Positions 27,626-39,784 of a DNA stretch of 64,000 nt are shown one piece after another; position 1 is the first letter of the stretch, and the number at the start of each line of letters is the position of its first letter. The translations under genes were made by a program, and so were the position numbers. This stretch comes from Spinacia oleracea (taxonomy: Eukaryota; Streptophyta; Magnoliopsida; Caryophyllales; Amaranthaceae): the NCBI RefSeq assembly GCF_020520425.1, contig NC_079487.1, positions 127,122,385 through 127,186,384 on the forward strand. The letters are read 5' to 3'. The notes beneath the pieces were generated by a model, which did no database searches, was not told the origin of the DNA, and saw only the letters and a list, made by a program, of their open reading frames with translations.

Positions 27626-28757
27626 GGTCCTGTTCTTTAGAGCTGAACTGAACTGAACTGAACTGAATGCTCCTGAACTGAACTGAACTGAACTGAACTG
27701 AATGCTCCTGAACTGAACTGAACTGAACTGAACTGAAATTTACTTAACAGAATATAATAAATAATAAATAATAAATAATAAATAATAAATAATAAATAAT
27801 AAATAATAAATAATAAATAATAAATAATAAATAATAAATAATAAATAATAAATAATAAATAATAAATAATAAATAATAAATAATAAATAATAAATAATAA
27901 ATAATAAATAATAAATAATAAATAATAAATAATAAATAATAAATAATAAAATAAATAATAAATAATAAATAATAAATAATAAATAGTAAATAGTAAATAG
28001 TAAATAGTAAATAGTAAATAGTAAATAGTAAATAATAAATAGTAAATAGTAAATAATAAATAATAAAATAAATAATAAATAATAAATAATAAATAATAAA
28101 TAGTAAATAGTAAATAGTAAATAGTAAATAGTAAATAGTAAATAGTAAATAGTAAATAGTAAATAGTAAATAGTAAATAGTAAATAGTAAATAATAAATA
28201 ATAAATAGTAAATAATAAATAATAAAATAAATAATAAATAATAATAATAATAAAAATAGTAAATAGTAAATAGTAAATAGTAAATAGTAAATAGTAAATA
28301 ATAAATAATACTAATTAATAAAAATAATAATAAATTATATTAATTATTAATAAATATTTAGTTATAAATAATAATAATAATAATAAGTAATATAATAATA
28401 TAAGTATAAATAATAAGTAATATAATAATATAATAATATAAATATAAATAATAAGTAATACAATAATATAAATAATAATATAATTAATAATAATAATAAT
28501 AATAATATAAATAATAATAATATATTATAATAATAATTATTATTATTAAAATAAATTAAATTAAATTAAATTGAATTAAACTGAATTAAACTGAACTGAA
28601 TTTAATGCTCCTGAACTGAACTGAACTGAACTGAACTGAATGCTCCTGAACTGAACTGAACTGAACTAACTGAACTGAATGCTCCTGAACTGAACTGAAC
28701 TGAACTGAACTGTCAAATAAGTCCTGAAGCTGAAATTAAGCCAAAAAGAACAGGACC
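27626..28757. mobile_element. PIF/Harbinger-type non-autonomous element filled with satellite
   Basis: Termini GGTCCTGTTCTTT are perfect 13-bp inverted repeats, flanked by TAA (27623-27625 and 28758-28760), the 3-bp PIF/Harbinger target duplication. Inside, GAACT pentamers in higher-order blocks separated by AATGCTCCT lie at both ends. Between them is a 7-bp (AATAAAT)n / (AGTAAAT)n array grading into irregular AT repeats. No transposase is encoded. 1132 bp. Confidence 0.85.
27749..28320. repeat. Heptamer microsatellite (AATAAAT)n with AGTAAAT blocks
   Basis: A nearly uninterrupted array with a 7-bp period, in which blocks of the AGTAAAT variant alternate with AATAAAT blocks. It is the core of the Harbinger-type element. 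Confidence 0.95.
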
Positions 28758-28760
28758 TAA

Positions 28761-29394
28761 GTAGTTTACAACTTTACACACACAAGTATCAAGTTGAAGG
28801 TCTCTTAACTTATCCGTTACAACTTACAATCCTAATATATAACCTAACTGTAATTTAATTAAGTGAACTTGTCTTTTATGATTGTTTTAAAATTCCCTTT
28901 CTATTATTATACACTAGTAGTACTTTGCCTCCTCTTTAAGCAAAGGCATCCGAATCCTACTTCACCCCCAATTCCTTTCGGTCATACGGACACTTTTAGC
29001 TCTTGTTAACTGAAATATAAAATCTGGCCTCAAGTCCCCGGATGTTTCACTATTCTCACAACAAACCCTTGATATACATACAGCTTTTGTGAATTTGTGC
29101 TACATAAGTTGAACTACGATTGAAGCGATAAATTTTCATTCTCACCAACAAATTCAATAACACAATCTTTCAATAATGCTTCAATAATAACAATCAATTA
29201 CAAATAAGATATTGCTATTGCATCATTACAATCCAAATCAGAAAAAGAAAATAGGAAAACTTAAAATTTTAGAAATGGAACTAACACCTTTCCCTAAAGT
29301 ATGTATTCTACATCATTTAAAATACCATTTGAGTTTAATAAACCCATTACTAAGCTGCTATATTAGTACCTATAATAATATGATGGAAGCAAAA
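28761..29394. other. 3' flank of the second polygalacturonase
   Basis: No ORF or repeat is supported. It probably holds the 3' UTR and polyadenylation region of the minus-strand polygalacturonase whose stop is at 29395. Confidence 0.5.
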
Positions 29395-32300
29395 TCACAG
29401 CTCTGTATGAACTATGTGATCTTCAATCGATTCCCCGAGTTGGGAAATTTTCATGTCATCAGGATTGGAATAATCTTTGTCATTGGAGGTAAGGCAATCA
29501 GCTGAGGGATTGATTGTTCCGAAACCAAAACCAGTAACAGAGTTACAGTATGTCTCTGCTGTGCCATCCTTCTTGTGCAAGTCAATATTAGAGAGAACAA
29601 TGTTCCTGCAAGGAACCGAGTCGCTGCAAGCAAACTTCATGGCTTCTTTGCTCTTTGTAGTTCCAGTAATATTCCGGTACATCACCTGACTAATTTGCAC
29701 AGCAGTCGACTGAAAAACCAAAAGGAAATCAAGAAAAGATTAGGCAACTTGATCATGTGATCATAAACTAGAAAAGGGGGAAAGTTAAAATATGGAAAGA
29801 AGAAAAACGAAAGAAAGACACATCATTACATAAATTCTTGCTTCCATTGAATGGATACCTTTTCGACCTTAATAAAATGAAGAAAAAAGAAGCAAAAACA
29901 CGCTTTCCCTTTTCAAAGGAAATGCTATAAAAAGGTCTATTTCAGCTGGAGTTTCCTTGCTTTCCTATATTAATCATTATCTAGGAGCTTAAATTAGTAA
30001 GCACATGGATTCTTGACCAAAGTGCTATTTTATTCAATCATCAGAGCAGAACTGCTGTAGTATTAGAGAGGGAAGGGTAACACTATATCAGTACAGCATT
30101 TGAGATTCTTTGCTTAACTAAGCTTGCTTTTTCTTAGGCATAACTTCCTTGCTTGTGAATTGAGTTTCAGATTTCTTGTACAGAAGCGATTCCTTAATAG
30201 CTTCTTTCAGGTGCAACAACGGAAAGTAAAAGGACCATGAAGATGGAGCTACAGATCACACTCTCCCATAATCTAACACAATATACCAAAGTATCAGCTA
30301 CACTAGTGGAAGAGTTGGTTTTCATTACCGGAGAAGCCAAACCAAAAACCTCGAAAAATATCCCAACCCCACTTACATCCAGTTGCTACACTTCCATTTC
30401 AGTGAAATCTATTGCAGTTAATAACTGTATAGTAAGAGAACAAAAAAAAAGAGAGGAAGTTCATCACAGATCCCCAATAGAAACTCATTGTATGACCACA
30501 AAAACCAATCCACTACTTCCTTTGTTCCAAAGAAAACTAATCTGACACCCAAAAAAACAGCTGCAACTCCCAAAAACATTCAACAACTATGATCCGCCTC
30601 AAGCAACGAGGAGGCACTGTCAGCCACGACAATGACTACAAGCTGAAAGATGCTAGCCCTCAGCTGGGAGAACGGTGGCCCAGTGGAGGAGGAGGCTATG
30701 GTGGACGAGCATGGATGAATAGTGGAGAGAAAAGTAGTACTTATGATCTTGTTGAGCAAACACACTATCTTTATGTTCGAGTGGTGAAAGCCAAAGATCT
30801 TCCCCACAGTGGTGTCACTGGAAGCTGTGATCCTTATGTAGAAGTCAAGCTAGGGAACTATAAAGGGCGGACCAAGCATTTCGAGAACAAAAGGAATCCG
30901 GAATGGAACCAGGTTTTCGCTTTCTCAAAGGAACGTATCCAAGCATCTGCATTGGAAATCTTTTTAAAGGAGAGAGAGACGGTAGGGAGGGATGATTACA
31001 TAGGAAGGGTGGTGTTTGACCTAAGTGAGGTCCCAACCAGGGTCCCACCTGATAGCCCGTTGGCACCTCAATGGTACAGGTTGGAGGATCGCCGAGGACA
31101 GGGGAAGGTAATGGGGGAGATCATGCTGGCTGTTTGGATGGGCACGCAAGCTGATGAAGCCTTTCCAGAGGCATGGCATACAGAAACAGCCTTTGTTCAA
31201 GGAGAGGGGCTATTTAGCATTCGATCTAAAGTTTACATGACCCCGAAATTGTGGTACCTAAGAGTGAATGTGATTGAAGCTCAGGATGTGATTCCAAATG
31301 ATAGGAGTAGAGCTCCAGAAATTCTTGTGAAAGTACAAGTTGGGAACCAAGTTTTGAGGAGTAAAATAAGTCCACCCAACAATATGAATCCGATTTGGAA
31401 TGAGGATTTGGTTTTTGTAGTTGCTGAACCCTTTGAAGAGCAGTTAGTCCTCACTGTTGAGGATCGTGTTCACCCAGCAAAAGATGATGTGCTAGGCAAG
31501 ATAATTCTACCAGTCAACATCTTTGAGAAACGGCTTGACCACAGGCCAGTTCTTTCTCGCTGGTTCAACCTAGAGAAATTTGGGTTTGGAGTCATGGAAG
31601 CTGATAGGAGGATGGAGCAGAAATTTTCCAGCAGAGTTCACCTTAGAGTCTGTCTTGAGGGTGGTTACCATGTATTGGATGAATCAACAATGTATGTCAG
31701 TGACACACGCCCAACAGCACGCCAACTTTGGAAGCCACCAGTAGGGATTTTGGAAATGGGTGTTTTAGGTGCTCAGGGTCTTCTTCCTATGAAGACAAAG
31801 GACGGTAGAGGCACGACAGATGCTTACTGTGTTGCAAAATATGGTCAGAAATGGGTTCGGACTAGAACGATTCTAGATTCCTTTGTTCCTAAATGGAATG
31901 AGCAATACACATGGGAAGTTTATGACCCATGTACAGTAATAACACTGGGAGTGTTTGACAATTGCCATTTGGGTGGATCTGAGAAGCAGGGTACTGCGGC
32001 TAGTTCAGCTAGAGATTCAAGAATAGGAAAGGTAAGAATTAGACTATCAACGCTCGAGTCTCACCGTGTTTATGCAAATTCCTATCCTCTCCTTGTTCTG
32101 CATCCAGGTGGGGTAAAGAAGATGGGAGAACTCCAGCTAGCAGTTAGATTCACCAGCCTCTCCCTAGCCAACATGATTTACATGTATGGCCATCCCTTGC
32201 TCCCTAAAATGCATTACCTCCACCCTTTCACAGTCAACCAAATAGATAGCCTTAGATTCCAAGCTATGAACATAGTGGCAGCAAGACTAGGCAGAGCTGA

Positions 32301-35300
32301 ACCACCATTGAGAAAGGAGGTGGTGGAATACATGTTAGATGTGGATTCACACCTGTGGAGTATGCGAAGAAGCAAAGCTAATTTCTTCAGAATCATGTCA
32401 ATTCTGTCAGGCACAATATCAATAAGCCGGTGGTTTGGTGATGTTTGCCATTGGAAAAATCCTATTACTTCAGTCTTAGTACACATTCTGTTCTTGATAT
32501 TGATATGGTACCCGGAATTGATACTACCAACAATGTGCCTCTACATGTTCTTTATTGGTCTATGGAACTATAGGTTCCGCCCACGCAACCCACCCCATAT
32601 GGATAACAAACTTTCATGGGCAGAAGCAGTACATCCAGATGAACTTGATGAAGAATTTGACACATTTCCTACTTCAAGGCCACATGAAATTGTTAGGATG
32701 AGGTATGATCGGCTTAGAAGTGTGGCTGGAAGAATTCAAACAGTGGTGGGTGACTTGGCGACTCAAGGGGAGAGATTCCAATCCTTGCTGAGCTGGCGGG
32801 ATCCAAGAGCGACAAGCTTATATATAATGTTCTCCCTTTCTGCAGCAGTGCTACTGTATGTGACTCCATTCAGAGTGATTGCTCTAGTAGCAGGGCTTTA
32901 CATGCTGAGGCATCCCAAGTTCAGAAGCAAGCTGCCTTCTGTTCCTAACAATTTTTTCAAGAGATTGCCTTCTCGAGCTGACAGCTTGCTTTAAGCAATA
33001 GAAGCTAGTCTATTGGATATATAATGCGCCTTCAATTTCAATTTGTATTTCAATTTCGGTTATTCCAATTAGGATCTTATCAAAGATCCATATGTTTCCA
33101 AGATATAAGTATGATTCACTTCTTTTATTTATATGAAAGTGTATTTTTTGTTTAACAAGAGAGACAGAACCTTTACCCTATTTTTGAAAATGAAATGTAG
33201 GATTATCAAGTATTTTATATTTGGACAAGATACTAGAGAATTTTGTCTTCTACTTCGTATATGGAAAACACATGAGGGCTGAGGCCGGTTTACTCAAACA
33301 GGAAACATATAAAATCTCTAATGCAATAGCAACGAAAAGAATGGACACCAAGAAGTTACCTGGTTTCCGCAAGCATTTGGTGAGTCACAATAGAATTGAT
33401 CTATAATTATAGGATTTGCAACGTCTTCCATCATCACATTTTCAAAGCGTACTGCTTTGACATAGCCAGATCCTCCCTACATTAATTAGTTAAATAGGAG
33501 ACGATATTCAAGGTCTAATGACTGAAACTTAAAGAAAGATTCAAAAGGTAGTTTCAGAAAAGGTACCAGAGCATATATGAATAGGTCCAAAACTCCAAAG
33601 TAAATTCAAATTTTAGAACAAGGGTTTACGATTGGAATAAGGGAGAAAATAGGAATGTATCATGTCATATTGTCATACAAGCAGCAATATCATATTGTCA
33701 CTTGAAGACATTAAGTCAGTTCTTTGAAATACATTGTTTTCTTCTTAATTGTCTGGTTCATTATTCTTCTGTTCTCAAAATTACCAGAAGGAATGGCACA
33801 TCAAGATTTGACCTTTTTCCTATTTAAGATATTCTCTTTTCATATTTTGTAAAGTATATCTGTATTTCATAATATCATGATTACCTGCCAAGTCTTAATC
33901 CTGAGTCCATTACTTGCACCCCTTATAAATGCTCCACTCAGGACAACTTTTGTGACAATGCCAGTTGAGTTATCCTTACCAAGGCTTCCTATGCTGTAGT
34001 AGCAAAATCAGTTAGTGAAAAAACAGAATAGCCAAGATTTTAAGGAATTATGTCACCAAGGTTGTGATAAACTTGTTAGAACTTAGAACATCTAATCGTT
34101 CAAGGAAATACCTAATTCCATGCCCAGGACCACAATAAATTTTCTTCATCTTGATACTTGAACTGGCATTGACGATTGAAACACAATCATCCCCTAGTGA
34201 ACACGTGTCAACACAAATAATAGCTAGTTAGCATACTTAGATCAAGTAATGTTTTATGGGGCATATATATATAACATAGTGCACTGTGCACACTTATTTC
34301 CAGGTGGCACTTGGACAAGCTAGCATGTGAAAGTTTTTCAGAAGAACAACATTTAAGAAACTACTCCGTACTTCAAGTCTTCAATTACAGTATAAATCCC
34401 TTATCACCCCAAGTATTCATTTATAGCAGGTTTAAAAAATAATAGCAGCAACATCTATGAACAGAGGAGGCACAGAGAAGTTCAAGGTTAATAATACCTG
34501 TTCCAATTTTACAGTCAAGAAGAGCAACATTTGTTGATCCAGTGATATGTATCCCATCAGTGTTAGGACTGTCTTCTGGTGACGAAACTAGCACATTGGA
34601 CACTCGCACAGAATCACAGTGGGAAATAACAAAATGCATCTGTTGGCTGTTCTGGATAGTCAAACCCTTGACCCTTATCGAAGAGCTTGATTCTATTGTT
34701 AGTGCCTTCAGCAAAAAAAAATACAACGAATCGTTGTTAGATGCAACCTATAGATTCCAATAATTACATTATGTGTATAACTTGTTTAAAAAAAACTACA
34801 AGAACAGCAACTCCCACCCCATTTCCATTTTTACAATTTTACTAAAGTGAATCATATCTAGATTCTTCCAGATTCACATTTTTTGTAGAATCTACCCGCA
34901 ATCCAAAATAAATAAATAAACAAAATAAAAAGTTCCAACAGAAGGGATACGTACTGTAGGTGCTCCTTTACATGGCTGTAAGATCAAGGAAATTTGAGAA
35001 AACAAAAATTTAGATCAGTACATAACACAATCAATTCTATCAGTCAGTAGAAAAGAATTCAGAGGACGACAAAGAGTTACATTGGTCTTGTTCTTTTTGC
35101 AGGATGCAGCCCACCATTTACTGCCTGACCCATCAATGACCCCTTTTCCTTGGAAAAGGACACTTGTCAAGTTGTGAAAATTCAACCAGCTCCGGGAAAA
35201 TTTTGGATCCCAGTCATTCGGTTCTCCTGGTGCAACTACTGTACCATCAATCTGCACTCCAAGCAAACAAAAGCAGCGAATAAATAATTTTCACAACTAG

Positions 35301-35812
35301 AATGGAGAACAGACATATTGACATTTCTGGATAAAAACTTACCTGAACAACTAATCTACCAGCACAGGGTCCTTCAAATCTTGTTGCATTAACAAGATAA
35401 CGACGTCCTTCAGGAACTAATAGGACAGATTTTTGCATAGAACAAGCCTGCTTCCATGCACTTAAGAAAGCCTGAAAAAAGTTCATAGAAAAATAAGAGT
35501 AAAGCAAGTGTTAGCTTGAACATGTAGGTATAAAGATCATCAAATCAATGAATCTCCAAGCCACTTGATAATAACCTGGGTATCATCAGAAGTTCCATCT
35601 CCAGCAGCACCAAAGCTATCGACATTCACAAGAACATGCGCAGAATTAGTACTGGTCCATGAAGGCATTTCAAAATCTTCTACTTCATCTTCTTCATAAG
35701 TGTCAAAGCTTTCAAGTTCTCCAAGCATAGCAATCTTGTCATGTACACCATATTCTGCAATCCCATGAACTGTGATCAATAAGCTAAGGAAAAGAACAAA
35801 AAATATTTCCAT
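29395..35812 (-). CDS. Polygalacturonase, GH28 (At1g80170-like), hosting a nested gene
   Basis: A secreted pectinase of about 462 aa in nine exons (minus strand): 35812-35576, 35471-35343, 35251-35081, 34975-34955, 34705-34498, 34193-34112, 33993-33885, 33476-33360 and 29709-29395. Every intron is GT-AG and phases agree. A signal peptide (MEIFFVLFLSLLITVHG) is followed by an acidic stretch (DTYEEDEVEDFE) and the GH28 domain ([15 protein letters not shown]). Catalytic motifs are intact: NTD (234-236), GDD (256-258), GHG (279-281) and RIK (314-316). Exon 4 is a 21-nt micro-exon encoding PCKGAPT. Exon 5 is 208 nt, the same as its counterpart in the PGX3-like gene, showing common descent. Intron 8 (33359-29710, about 3.65 kb) contains the whole FTIP1-like gene on the other strand. 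The family assignment to At1g80170-like enzymes is from memory. Confidence 0.88.
30589..32994 (+). CDS. FTIP1: MCTP / FT-interacting protein (FTIP1-like)
   Basis: Intronless, 801 aa, multiple C2 domain and transmembrane region protein. In plants this family sits at ER-plasma-membrane contacts and plasmodesmata; FTIP1 moves the florigen FT into sieve elements. Domains: a family N-terminus (DYKLKDASPQLGERWP), C2 near 58-165 (DPYVEVKLGNYKG), C2 near 220-335 (LWYLRVNVIEAQDV), C2 near 378-500 (GILEMGVLGAQGL), then the C-terminal MCTP/PRT_C region with hydrophobic segments near 625-660 and 743-775 and a conserved end (RHPKFRSKLPSVPNNFFKRL). Length matches FTIP1/MCTP1 (about 790-800 aa) rather than longer QUIRKY-type members. 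It lies entirely inside intron 8 of the opposite-strand polygalacturonase. Subfamily placement is from memory and could instead be a close MCTP paralogue. Confidence 0.92.
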   Translation: MIRLKQRGGTVSHDNDYKLKDASPQLGERWPSGGGGYGGRAWMNSGEKSSTYDLVEQTHYLYVRVVKAKDLPHSGVTGSCDPYVEVKLGNYKGRTKHFENKRNPEWNQVFAFSKERIQASALEIFLKERETVGRDDYIGRVVFDLSEVPTRVPPDSPLAPQWYRLEDRRGQGKVMGEIMLAVWMGTQADEAFPEAWHTETAFVQGEGLFSIRSKVYMTPKLWYLRVNVIEAQDVIPNDRSRAPEILVKVQVGNQVLRSKISPPNNMNPIWNEDLVFVVAEPFEEQLVLTVEDRVHPAKDDVLGKIILPVNIFEKRLDHRPVLSRWFNLEKFGFGVMEADRRMEQKFSSRVHLRVCLEGGYHVLDESTMYVSDTRPTARQLWKPPVGILEMGVLGAQGLLPMKTKDGRGTTDAYCVAKYGQKWVRTRTILDSFVPKWNEQYTWEVYDPCTVITLGVFDNCHLGGSEKQGTAASSARDSRIGKVRIRLSTLESHRVYANSYPLLVLHPGGVKKMGELQLAVRFTSLSLANMIYMYGHPLLPKMHYLHPFTVNQIDSLRFQAMNIVAARLGRAEPPLRKEVVEYMLDVDSHLWSMRRSKANFFRIMSILSGTISISRWFGDVCHWKNPITSVLVHILFLILIWYPELILPTMCLYMFFIGLWNYRFRPRNPPHMDNKLSWAEAVHPDELDEEFDTFPTSRPHEIVRMRYDRLRSVAGRIQTVVGDLATQGERFQSLLSWRDPRATSLYIMFSLSAAVLLYVTPFRVIALVAGLYMLRHPKFRSKLPSVPNNFFKRLPSRADSLL

Positions 35813-36699
35813 AATTTTTGAGTTTGTGTGATTAGAAAATTATAGTAGGATAATTTATGAACAGACACTGAGTTTGCATTTATATGCATAGATTAGCACT
35901 CAAAATGAAGAGATTTGTGGAAATCAATCTGGCTTGACTTGAAAGTAGATGAAGTGCCAACACTTTCTCCATGCCTACACTTCAAGTTTAAGTGAAATTT
36001 CTTTTACATATCTTTGCTTTACTCTTAAACCAATAAACTGTAGTTTCACCAGTCAAAAAAGTTTATGAGATTCTCCACTAGCACTGGATATATATATGTA
36101 CTCCTTCTTTATGTCCCTACATAATAGGTAACTTTTCTATTTTAGGCCGTCCAAGTATAGGCCATTTCCAGAATTTGGGAAGTTGATTTTCAAACTTTCC
36201 CAAATTGCCCATAATATTACCATTAACTAAGATTCCAAAGATAGCCTGCATTGGTATTGTGACACTGTAAATCTATGAAAAAGTGAAGGATGATTACGGT
36301 ACTTTTAACTCAGAACCTTAAAAATGACCCCAAATCAAGCATGACCTATTACTTAGGGGTGAAGGGAGTTATACTTTTTGACATTATCAGGCAATCCAAT
36401 ACCCAGCAATTGTAAAAATGTGAGTGATGCTAAAGGATCATACACTAGAAAACCAGAAATGGATAAATCTATAGGTCTAAGTTAAGGTCAACCATTTAAG
36501 TAATTCATACTCTTCCAAACTGGAACAACTTCTGGGGTGCTACTTTCCTGAGTCCCGAGTTCTGAAGCCAAAAAAAAACTTTCTATTTTGAGATGGATAG
36601 TTGGTCCAGGCTCATCAAAACTCTAAAAACCCAGGTACTATTCTATAAAAATGCTGCAATTTGATGGACTTTCACGGCTTTCTGTGACATTACCACAAT
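35813..36699. other. Upstream region of the second polygalacturonase with a Stowaway-like element
   Basis: This 890-bp gap between two minus-strand genes must contain the promoter of the polygalacturonase and the 3' end of the PPR gene. A Stowaway-like element (36101-36368) occupies its middle. I see no other gene. Confidence 0.5.
36101..36368. mobile_element. Stowaway-type MITE
   Basis: The left terminus CTCCTTCTTTATGTCCCTAC plus ATAATAGG pairs with the right CCTATTACTTAGGGGTGAAG plus GGAG. TA precedes the left end; the right flank is TT, a probable mutation of TA. 268 bp. Confidence 0.7.
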
Positions 36700-38691
36700 T
36701 CAAACGATAAAGCTGTGACCAATCTCCCTGCCTGATTGCCTTGCTATCCAGATGTCTCTGTAATGCATGGACAATTCAGAATCTCCAACTTCAAGATAAA
36801 AGTTTGAGACTTGCAGGCACACTCCAGAATTTCCTGGTTCAAGCTCCACCAACCGTTTTGCAACTCTTTGTCCAACAACAACATTCTTGTGTATCCTACA
36901 ACTTCTCAGTAATGAGCTCCACATTAAAGAACTGTCCCTTATAAGTGACAGCTTTAACAATTCTTCAGCTTCACATACCAACCCTGCACGGCCTAAGAGA
37001 TCAACCATGCATGAATAATGCCTCGGATCTGGTTCAATACCATGGAGTGATTTCATGGACTCAAAAACCCTTCTTCCTTCCTCTACTAAACCTGAATGGT
37101 TGCACCCTGTCAAGACACACAAGAACGTCACTCTATCTGGTTTTAAACCCTTTTGGAACATCACTTCGAGCAATTTCAGGCACTCTTTTCCTAATCCATT
37201 ACAGGCATAACCATTTACAATTGATGTGAAGGAGACAACATTGGGTGAACATAGACCCTCAAAAACACCGCGTGAATGATCAACCTGTCCCAATTTGGAA
37301 TATGTATCAATTAGTGAACAAGAGACCACGTTATGAGATTCGAATCCAATTTTAATAGCAAGAGAATGAAGCAATGTGCAACTTGATAAACTCATATAGG
37401 AAGATCCCGACAATGCTTTCAGTGTGGTGGACAAGGAGAATTCATCAAATCTAATTCCCTCATAACCCATGAATTTAAACAACTCAACCACCTCTTCAGC
37501 ATAACTACAATGTAACATAGATGTCAAAAGAGCATTGCAGCACTCCATAGTTTTACAAGTGCACTCCTCATATATATTAAACGAACTCTCAATCTCGTAA
37601 CATTTCCCATACATATCAATTAGAGCAGACTGAACATGGATGCTTCCGCAATCAAAACCCAGTTTCAGAACAAAACAATGCAACTGTGTTCCCAAAAAAA
37701 GATTCTCACTTTTGCTGCACGAATTCAAGAGCGCAACAAATGAACGCACAGATGGTTTCATACTCCAATAGTGCATCCTCACAAAATGTTCAAGTGCATC
37801 AGACAACACCCCACTATTAGCATATGCAGAAACTATCGAATTCCATGAAATCACGGCATCATAAGGAATAATTTCAAACGATTTGCTAGCGTCACTCAAA
37901 GTCCCGCAAGCAGAGTAAAAATCCACCAACGCATTAGCAACAAACCGATCCGATTCAACCAACCCAGCCTTGAGAGCTAAGCAGTGCAACTGTTCTCCTT
38001 GAATCACAAAGTTCCCATTACAACAACCCTGAAGCAAATAACAAACCATAAGACCATTCAACATAACCCCATCAAATTTAACTCTAGGAAAACACCTTAT
38101 AATCTCATCCCACATACCCAATTTACAAAATCCTCGAAAAACCAAATTCCAAACAGCAACATTCCTCTCTGGCATTTCATTCAAAACTTTCAACCCATCA
38201 TCAACAAACCCCATTTGCACATAAAGATCAACGATAGAACTCCCAATGTACAAGTTCCCACAAAACCCAAGTGAAATCACTCTACTATGTACTTGAATCC
38301 CCTCAAAATAAAACCCATTGTTACTACAAATGCTCATAACACAAGAAAACGTTGATGGGCTTTCTGCAAAACCTTGAGATAACATTTCAGAATACAATTC
38401 AAACGCTTTCCCTGGTAATCCATAGCGTTTGTACCCAGAAATTAGCAAATTCCAAGAAACAACATCCCGAACAGACATTTCGTCGAACAGTTGGTGGGCA
38501 TAGTCTAAAGACCCTGATTTGATGTGATCATCTATTGCACGATTGTTAGAAAAGATTAGATCAGATGTGTCAGTCTTGTAGCAGGAATCAAGATGCAAGC
38601 GCCGGAAAAACGCACAGATTTTCCGTTTATTTGAGAGTTTTAATAAGCTCCCAATATTCTGGGGATTTGATAGTTGTTTTATAAATTGCAT
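36700..38691 (-). CDS. Pentatricopeptide repeat protein, PLS class, E subgroup
   Basis: Intronless, 663 aa, as usual for plant PPR genes. These proteins bind organellar RNA sequence-specifically, usually for C-to-U editing. The body is a run of P, L and S repeats; clear helical pairs include DVVSWNLLISGYKRYGLPGK, NVAVWNLVFRGFCKLGMWDE and NVVSFTSIVNGYACNGLGKE. The C-terminus has an E-type region (MWSSLLRSCRIHKN... LVELEPGN) and stops without a DYW domain, so any editing would need a DYW partner in trans. The N-terminus (about 40 residues, rich in K, R, S and L) could be a mitochondrial or plastid transit peptide. I cannot name the orthologue. The long plus-strand open frames in this span are shadows. 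Confidence 0.93.
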   Translation of the reverse strand: MQFIKQLSNPQNIGSLLKLSNKRKICAFFRRLHLDSCYKTDTSDLIFSNNRAIDDHIKSGSLDYAHQLFDEMSVRDVVSWNLLISGYKRYGLPGKAFELYSEMLSQGFAESPSTFSCVMSICSNNGFYFEGIQVHSRVISLGFCGNLYIGSSIVDLYVQMGFVDDGLKVLNEMPERNVAVWNLVFRGFCKLGMWDEIIRCFPRVKFDGVMLNGLMVCYLLQGCCNGNFVIQGEQLHCLALKAGLVESDRFVANALVDFYSACGTLSDASKSFEIIPYDAVISWNSIVSAYANSGVLSDALEHFVRMHYWSMKPSVRSFVALLNSCSKSENLFLGTQLHCFVLKLGFDCGSIHVQSALIDMYGKCYEIESSFNIYEECTCKTMECCNALLTSMLHCSYAEEVVELFKFMGYEGIRFDEFSLSTTLKALSGSSYMSLSSCTLLHSLAIKIGFESHNVVSCSLIDTYSKLGQVDHSRGVFEGLCSPNVVSFTSIVNGYACNGLGKECLKLLEVMFQKGLKPDRVTFLCVLTGCNHSGLVEEGRRVFESMKSLHGIEPDPRHYSCMVDLLGRAGLVCEAEELLKLSLIRDSSLMWSSLLRSCRIHKNVVVGQRVAKRLVELEPGNSGVCLQVSNFYLEVGDSELSMHYRDIWIARQSGREIGHSFIV

Positions 38692-39784
38692 TTTGTTTAT
38701 ACATTAATCAGACACACCATTAAGAATTAAGACATAAGAAGCACCAAAAAAAAGAATTAAGACATAAGAGCTGGTAATCAATTTGCTAATTATGCTCAAA
38801 TCCTCCATTTTCTTTATCATCTTTTGTAACTATACTTGATTAGAAGAATGGAGGGAAATGTCAAATGTGTGATTTTTTTTTCATTTGTTGCTCATACTCC
38901 GTGTGTTTTACTAGTTTGTAGGAAGCTACTAATGGTAAATTGGGAATAAGATGTGCTCAAATCCTCAATAAAAGTGGGAAAAAAAAAATGCTCAATAAAA
39001 GTAAATATATTGGTTAGGAGGTAAAAAGAATCATCAAATTAATACTATGAAACATGTAAAGGCGCAATTTGGATTATATATTAGGGTATAAAGATGGCAC
39101 TGAGTTGGAACCTGATACAATTGATACGATTATAAAATCGTGGTCATGGACTGGGCCTGAATTACAAATATGACCCAACACGACAAAACACATTAGATTT
39201 GGTGAAATTAGGCTTAGGCACATGGGCGTGGGCCGTACCTGGACTGCGCTATTGAAATTTTCGGCACAGCCCAGCCCGACATGTGTGAAGTGGGATAGGC
39301 CCGTTCAGGCCAAGGCACGTGGACTCATTCGAATTTATGAATTATCTTAACTAGACTCTCAATTTTAATCGATAGACCAAGACCTGACCGATAATATCAT
39401 ATTGCATAGAAATATTAAAACATACCATTGTTGACTTTTCCACTTGAATAACCAACCATTCATTACAAATGGCCACCTTAAATTGCTTGTTAGACTTATA
39501 GACTACAAGGATTGGTTAGTTGGGTAGTTTGTCAACTCCCCATGATTTGATCTTTGATTACTTTCTTTATTCATTACTACAACTAACTACCATTAATCCA
39601 TTATAGCACAAACAGAAGCAACCTTCTTTTTTAGTGGACGGTGGATTTGGCAAAACATAAGCAGACAGCAGTGTAAGGAAATACACGCATAACAACTTCT
39701 AAATAGTCATAACTCTTTTAAGTGGTCAAAACGTGCAAGACCTTTGAAACTTAATTGACAAGTCTTACATGGTGTATTTTGTGT

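Noticed and set aside
27640-28730. CRISPR-like regular repeats (GAACT blocks)
   Set aside because: Simple pentamer/heptamer tandem repeats in a plant MITE, with no unique spacers.
37984-38274. 96-codon plus-strand open frame
   Set aside because: Antisense shadow of the PPR gene.
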